From contig SMMW01000577.1 of assembly GCA_004794655.1 (NCBI GenBank), positions 865,001 through 929,000 on the forward strand: a DNA stretch of 64,000 nucleotides. Reading direction: 5' to 3'. The notes under the pieces were generated by a model. That model made no database searches. It saw only the letters and a list, made by a program, of their open reading frames with translations, and was not told where the DNA came from. Numbering within the stretch: position 1 is the first letter of the stretch; each line of letters begins with the position of its first letter. This stretch comes from Marisa cornuarietis. Taxonomy: Eukaryota; Mollusca; Gastropoda; Architaenioglossa; Ampullariidae. Shown piece after piece: positions 59,620 through 64,000 of the stretch. The translations under genes were made by a program, and so were the position numbers.

Positions 59620-60017
59620 CTGTATGTTTAATCTTTGATTAAATGTCCCTCTTATCGCTACCCTTTTTCTTGGGGGTATTAGGGACAGTTTGAGGCACGT
59701 CCCTGTAGACTGATTAAATATGCTGTTGTCCCTAGTCAGTTCTGTAAGGATGTGTGAGTGCCACGTAACAAACAAGTATTCAGAAGTCAATGACCTACTC
59801 TAAAACAACTGTAAATTTTCTTTTTCAAAATGACGCAAGGAACTAAGCACAACTTGGATTCGGAACGGCTTGCCATAGAGTCGACAGGCCCACAGTTTGT
59901 GGGCAGAGGCTGTGGTGCGTTGAGCGCCTAATTTGCTCAGCGTGGTCAGTCTGCGTGGGCTATTTTCTTCGGTCATCAAATTTCAGGATGTCTGGCTGGG
60001 GCAGGGCTAACGGTTAC

Positions 60018-60223
60018 CAGAGAACAAACAGTCTTCGTCCTCTTCACACTCGCCCTTACTCATAACCTTTCCCGCCAGACTCCTACCCCCTTCTCCTTCC
60101 TGGTCTTGCTTGCTTGGTGATGGCAGATCACAACACGTAGTGCTCAGGAAGGCTGCCGAGAGAAATTTCCTCTGGATTTCCACCCTTCCCTTCTTTGTTA
60201 TGCGCCAAACAAAACGTTCATCT
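60018..60223 (-). CDS. Internal exon of the same unrecognised gene
   Basis: The minus strand shows a pyrimidine-rich acceptor (TCCACTTCCATTCTGAG), then 206 bp: one split-codon base, 68 codons without a stop, one base, then donor GTAACC at 60017. The peptide begins basic and amphipathic, DERFVWRITKKGRVEIQ, continues RKFLSAAFLSTTCC, then a polar linker DLPSPSKQDQEGEGG, and ends acidic, GECEEDEDCLFS. If the AG two bases on is used, the exon starts at 60221 in phase 1. It joins the terminal exon across a 398-bp intron in matching phase. No ATG lies near its start, so the exon is easy to miss. I do not recognise the family. It lies upstream of KCNQ on the same strand, hence a tandem neighbour. Confidence 0.5.
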
Positions 60224-61470
60224 CTCAGAATGGAAGTGGATAATTAGAAGACAACTGGATGAAGACAAACACGAGGAACAACTGATGACGTCAGTGAAAT
60301 ATAACTTGATAAACGTAAATGAGTAAGCGGGTTTGAATAAGTAATTGAGCGAATGAGCCATTCAATGAGTGTTAAAGAGCAAATATTCAAATTGAGTTTG
60401 AAATTACTGACTGTAGCAAAAAATAAAAAAATAAAAAATAAGAAAAAACCCAGGAAAAAACCCCAAAACTCCAGCCTATTTGTCGCTAGAACATGTTTAT
60501 GTTATAAATATAGCATTAAATTAGTTTCGCTTGAGGAGCCATACCGGAGGCCTCGATGGTGCTAGTCACAACGACACTGGTATCTAATGAAGACTGGGAC
60601 TGCTGTGCCTCTCATCAACGTCGCAAGAATACACAGCGTTGTCCTGACTACAGCCACGTCGGTGCTAACGAGGTTTTGAAACACCATTGCTTTGTGTTGT
60701 CTAAATACAAATTAATTCTGTGCATTTGTGTGCTTATCTGGACGTGAGACCTAGTTGTCGTAAGTGTAATTGAAACTGAATATAAAGGGTGGCTTCAGAT
60801 AGCAGTCAAGCTAACTGGAGTCATACGGTCCCTGATAAACAGGGAGAACACACGTAGCTGGTATTTCCAGTCTCCGATCTCCTGGAAAAATAGAATACTT
60901 GGTCAGCCTTTGAAACAGGCAATGACATCCACAGAGCAACCAGCCAAGCCTTGAAACAGACTGTGACTTTATCTGGTTCAAGTATAATGATACTACTACC
61001 GTTAAAACACTCCTGTCCTACCGAGATATCTCATTTCAAAGCTTGCAAGCATATTTCTTTTAACGAGAGAGCAGACGTATATTCGTCGCTACTGAATACA
61101 TTTTTCTTTCGTTTGTATGACTCCTACTGTACTCAGGCATGAAGAGAATCGTTAAGGTCGCATACATTCTCTTATTACTGTCACTTTAATGCGTATCGAC
61201 AGTGCAGACTCTAAAAGTTTGCATTCAGTTATGGTCTGACGATAATACAAATAGAAGTTTCCTATTCTCCCGCAATCTTATCAGTAGAATGGCCCTAAGT
61301 GCCCACGCTAAACACAACAATATCAGATTTATTACCGCAAAAGCGATTCCTTTGGTATCAAGCTACAGACTAAGAACAAATCACATTTAGGGCGAAGTGA
61401 ATGTGCTTATTTGTGTGTCGTACTTTCCTCTTGATTGTGCGCAACTGAGGCACAGCTCGCCTCGCCTTCG
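60224..61470. other. Intron or flank of the unrecognised gene
   Basis: Apart from 60827-60881 no exon is clear. TGACGTCA at 60286-60293; A-rich tract at 60418-60462. The open frames of 60-70 codons have no domain. Confidence 0.4.
60827..60881 (-). CDS. Candidate 55-bp exon behind a strong acceptor
   Basis: GCTGACC (branch-point-like), then AAGTATTCTATTTTTCCAG, is a textbook 3' splice site on the minus strand. The open stretch in one frame is EIGDWKYQLRVFSLFIRD, with a possible donor GTATGA at 60826. The 55 bp would end in phase 1, which can join 60221 (alternative acceptor) to give Asp, His, Glu across the junction. The exonic side of the donor (ACC) is poor, and this frame stops 10 codons later if not spliced. 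Confidence 0.28.
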
Positions 61471-61757
61471 ATTGAAAAGACGTCACAATGAGCTCACTTT
61501 CAAACAATTTCAGTATGACGTCACCTCGATATCACATTCAAACAATTTCACTATGACGTAACAGCGATTGCATTTTCAAACAATTTTAGAATGACATCAC
61601 AACGAGCTCACTTTCAAACAATTTCACAATGACGTCATAGCGATCTCACTTTCCATTTCACAGTGACGTCATAGCGATCTCACTTTCAAACACTTTCACA
61701 ATGATGTTACAACGCTCTGTCAAACACATTCAGTATGACGTCACGACTCATGTTTTC
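61471..61757. repeat. 38-bp minisatellite carrying CRE palindromes
   Basis: Units start at 61501, 61539, 61577, 61615, 61653, 61687 and 61721 (38 or 34 bp), with a partial unit before. Form: CAAACAATTTCACAATGACG, then TCATAGCGATCTCACTTT. TGACGTCA is intact at 61516, 61630, 61664 and 61736. Other units show TGACGTAA, TGACATCA and TGATGTTA. Apart from the palindrome it shares nothing obvious with the 45-bp array at 1096. Confidence 0.95.
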
Positions 61758-62749
61758 GACCAGTAGCTCAAGTCGGGTCATCACGACGAGGATTGCTGGA
61801 GTCAAATAGTCACACTGAACTCTAAGCGATATGAGTAATCACAGCAAGGTCTGCAGGAGACAGGGTGAGCCAACTTCCTTCCACTATGGCCTAAAGTCTG
61901 CTGAAGATGAACGATTACAGTGAGTTCTTCGGGGGAAACAAATGATCACAGTAACGTCTGCAAGAGTTATGGCCTTCCAGCTTCACAATCGTATGCTCAC
62001 TTGTGGTACTCTGGACTTCCTTCCTTTGAATCTAGTCTCTTAAAAAAGGCTCCCCCCACCATTAACTCTTCTGCTGAGTAACAAGGCTATTTAACGCGGA
62101 TCTGTGCAACCCCTCTCCTCTCACCCTCTCTGACGTCGGTGACTAACGATTTTCCCGATGTTGCAAAATATTTAACTTTATTTCCAGGCCCTTTGGGTTC
62201 CAAAAAGTCTTGCCTGTCTAGCGCCATTCCCCGCCAATACTGTTTGCTTTATTTCTTAATCAACCAGGAAGATGGCCTTGGGCACTTTCTTCTGCCCTAA
62301 GGGAGAGTACTGGGGTGGTTGGAGGACCTGTTTGTTTAGCCGTGAGAGGAACAGCTGAAGCAAGAGAACTTCTAAAGCAGAGAGAGGTTGTAATTAGGGT
62401 CTAGGAAAATACGGCCATCTGTAAAGAATGAGACCTAGAAGCTCTTTGACTTCAAAAGATCTTTGTTCATGTCGGGGAAAAGTCAGTGTATGATGTAAAC
62501 GTCAAACTATTTTCCTATCAGGGACCAATCAGGTGAAGCGTACAATGAGCAGCAAGGGAAGCAGCTTTCCCCAGATTGACTTTCCAAGAATGTCTCCCAC
62601 ATGCTGCAATTTCTTATTTGGTGAAATATGCTACAAAGTTGGTGTATCTCCTCCTACACAGAAGTTCATGCAAGACAGAAAGATGTTGCTATTTGCTTTG
62701 AAAACCTGGGTTAGTTGAAAAGTGATGATGAGTAGAGGAAGCGAAGAAC
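61758..62749. other. Unique sequence with weak repeats
   Basis: AATCACAGCAAGGTCTGC and GATCACAGTAACGTCTGC (near 61838 and 61945) form a loose ~107-bp duplication. No exon recognised. Confidence 0.45.
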
Positions 62750-62756
62750 ACACACA

Positions 62757-62788
<32 letters not shown>

Positions 62789-62799
62789 CACACACACAG
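62750..62799. repeat. (CACG)n / (CA)n microsatellite
   Basis: CA units, about eight GCAC units, then CA units. Confidence 0.96.
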
Positions 62800-62948
62800 A
62801 AGCTAGATGACAAGATGACCAAGTAGACAATTTTAGCAGAGCAACATCAACCTGGTTAGGGGACGCGGTTTTGGCTAAGGTAATCCAAGGATCACGAAGG
62901 GATTATTAAGGACACGAAGCATTGTGGTTAAGCTGTTTAACCCAAGTG

Positions 62949-63591
62949 AAGCATGGGTTAACATAATGCATGTGTTATGTATAGACAGCAAGATGGACTA
63001 ACTTAGTGGCTGTGTGATGTATAGACAGCAAGATGAACTAGCGTAATAGCTCATAGTGTATAGACAGTAAGACAGGAGTAACGTAATCCACGTGTGGTGT
63101 GCAGTCAGCAAGATGTTCACACGTAGAGGCTGTGTGATGTATAGACAGCAAGATGAACTGACGTAAATGTTGTGTAATGTGTAGAAAGCAAGATAAACTT
63201 ACGTAATAGTTGTGTGATGTATAGACAGCAAAATGAACTGACGTAAATGTTGTGTGATGTATAGACAGCAAGATAAACTGACGTAAATGTTGTGTAATGT
63301 GTAGAAAGCAAGATAAACTTACGTAATAGTTGTGTGATGTATAGACAGCAAAATGAACTGACGTAATAGTTGTGTAATGTATAGACAGCAAGATAAACTG
63401 ACGTAATAGTTGTGTGATGTATAGACAGCAAGATGAACTGACGTAATAATTGTGTGATGTATAGACAGCAAGATGAACTGACGTAATAGTTGTGTGATGT
63501 ATAGATAGCAAGATGAACTGACGTAATAGTTGTGTGATGTGTAGACAGCAAGATGAACTAACGTAATGCACATGCAGCGTACAGTCAGCGT
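62949..63591. repeat. 40-bp minisatellite, ~16 copies, with bZIP-like core
   Basis: Unit AGATGAACTGACGTAATAGT then TGTGTGATGTATAGACAGCA, strictly 40 bp over most of the array. TGACGTAA occurs at 63159, 63239, 63279, 63359, 63399, 63439, 63479 and 63519, and TTACGTAA at 63199 and 63319. A 120-bp higher-order unit is visible (63165 versus 63285, marked by GTAGAAAGCAAGATAAACTT). Units at the left end (62949-63120) are more diverged. The minus-strand open frames (up to 198 codons) are by-products of a period not divisible by three. Confidence 0.96.
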
Positions 63592-64000
63592 CAAGCACCA
63601 GACGTGACAATTTGCAATCCGTTATTCCCTGCAAAGGTCGATGCTCGTATAAAAGGTAAGTGGTCTGCTTTGAGTGTGATCAGCCAGCACAACAAAGGGA
63701 TTTAGTTTGAGACAGACGTGTGAAAGGAAAGAAATTTTACTTATTTTTATTGTTTAGGGACTGAAACAGGACAACTACTCGTCTCTTCACTCTAATGACA
63801 GAACCAGGGGAAAATGGCAGTTATTAGTTTATTTTGGCCAGTAACTTTAAGATGATGTAGATGAATTGAAAGAAAGATAAGTCGTCAGATAATCTGACAG
63901 ACAACCTGAATACAAGCAGACTGCTTCATAATTTTCCACTTGGATTTAAATATTTATGCAAATGTGTTTAGTCTATTTGTAAAGGACATATGAAGATCTG
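63592..64000. other. Unique sequence to the window end, no feature
   Basis: Nothing recognised. Confidence 0.5.

Noticed and set aside
59461..59790. 109-codon minus-strand ATG frame
   Set aside because: Overlaps the better-supported terminal exon in a different frame and continues into its intron.
63038..63634. 198-codon minus-strand repeat protein
   Set aside because: By-product of the 40-bp minisatellite; three frames carry the same peptide.

Overview
This window looks like animal nuclear DNA, most probably from a gastropod mollusc (inference). It is intron-rich and gene-poor. It carries tRNA-derived SINE-like elements, very many (CA)n and other simple repeats, and an unusual number of unrelated minisatellites. 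There are no bacterial or viral operons, no tRNA or rRNA genes that look functional, and no CRISPR array. Almost every long open frame is a by-product of a repeat.

The firm gene is at 54565-55250 on the minus strand. It is the first coding exon of a KCNQ (Kv7) voltage-gated potassium channel. The exon encodes a long disordered cytoplasmic N-terminus and ends inside S1 at a GT donor, in the phase I recall for human KCNQ1 exon 1. The rest of the gene must lie toward lower coordinates. I saw no second KCNQ exon by eye, so positions 1-54564 may be largely intron 1.

About 4 kb upstream of KCNQ, also on the minus strand, two exons of an unrecognised gene can be read: 60018-60223 and the terminal exon 59441-59619. 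Their phases match and their frames stay open. A third candidate exon (60827-60881) sits behind a very strong splice acceptor. A further minus-strand candidate exon with a 21-residue Asp run lies at 10901-11090.

Layout: 0-5 kb holds a 37-bp minisatellite, a 45-bp minisatellite carrying TGACGTCA, and copy 1 of a dispersed element of about 300 bp. 5-12 kb holds SINEs, CA/TG tracts, a CG/TG Z-DNA-type tract and a GAT/GAC tract. 12.6-14.3 kb holds a 1.5-kb 22-bp minisatellite with higher-order structure, then an inverted-repeat element. 15-24 kb holds a G4 motif, CA-rich blocks, a telomere-like tract inside inverted repeats, a SINE with target-site duplication, and degenerate minisatellites. 26-32 kb holds degenerate SINEs and copy 2 of the dispersed element. 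33-54 kb is mostly featureless AT-rich sequence with microsatellites. 54.5-56.3 kb holds the KCNQ exon with a CRE-type site and a 20-bp minisatellite upstream. 59.4-60.9 kb is the hidden gene end. 61.4-63.6 kb holds two more bZIP-motif minisatellites (38 and 40 bp).

The main sequence-level oddity is the excess of the CRE/bZIP palindrome TGACGTCA: 19 copies by eye, against about one expected. Seven are inside two unrelated minisatellites and two sit at the same place in the two copies of the dispersed element.
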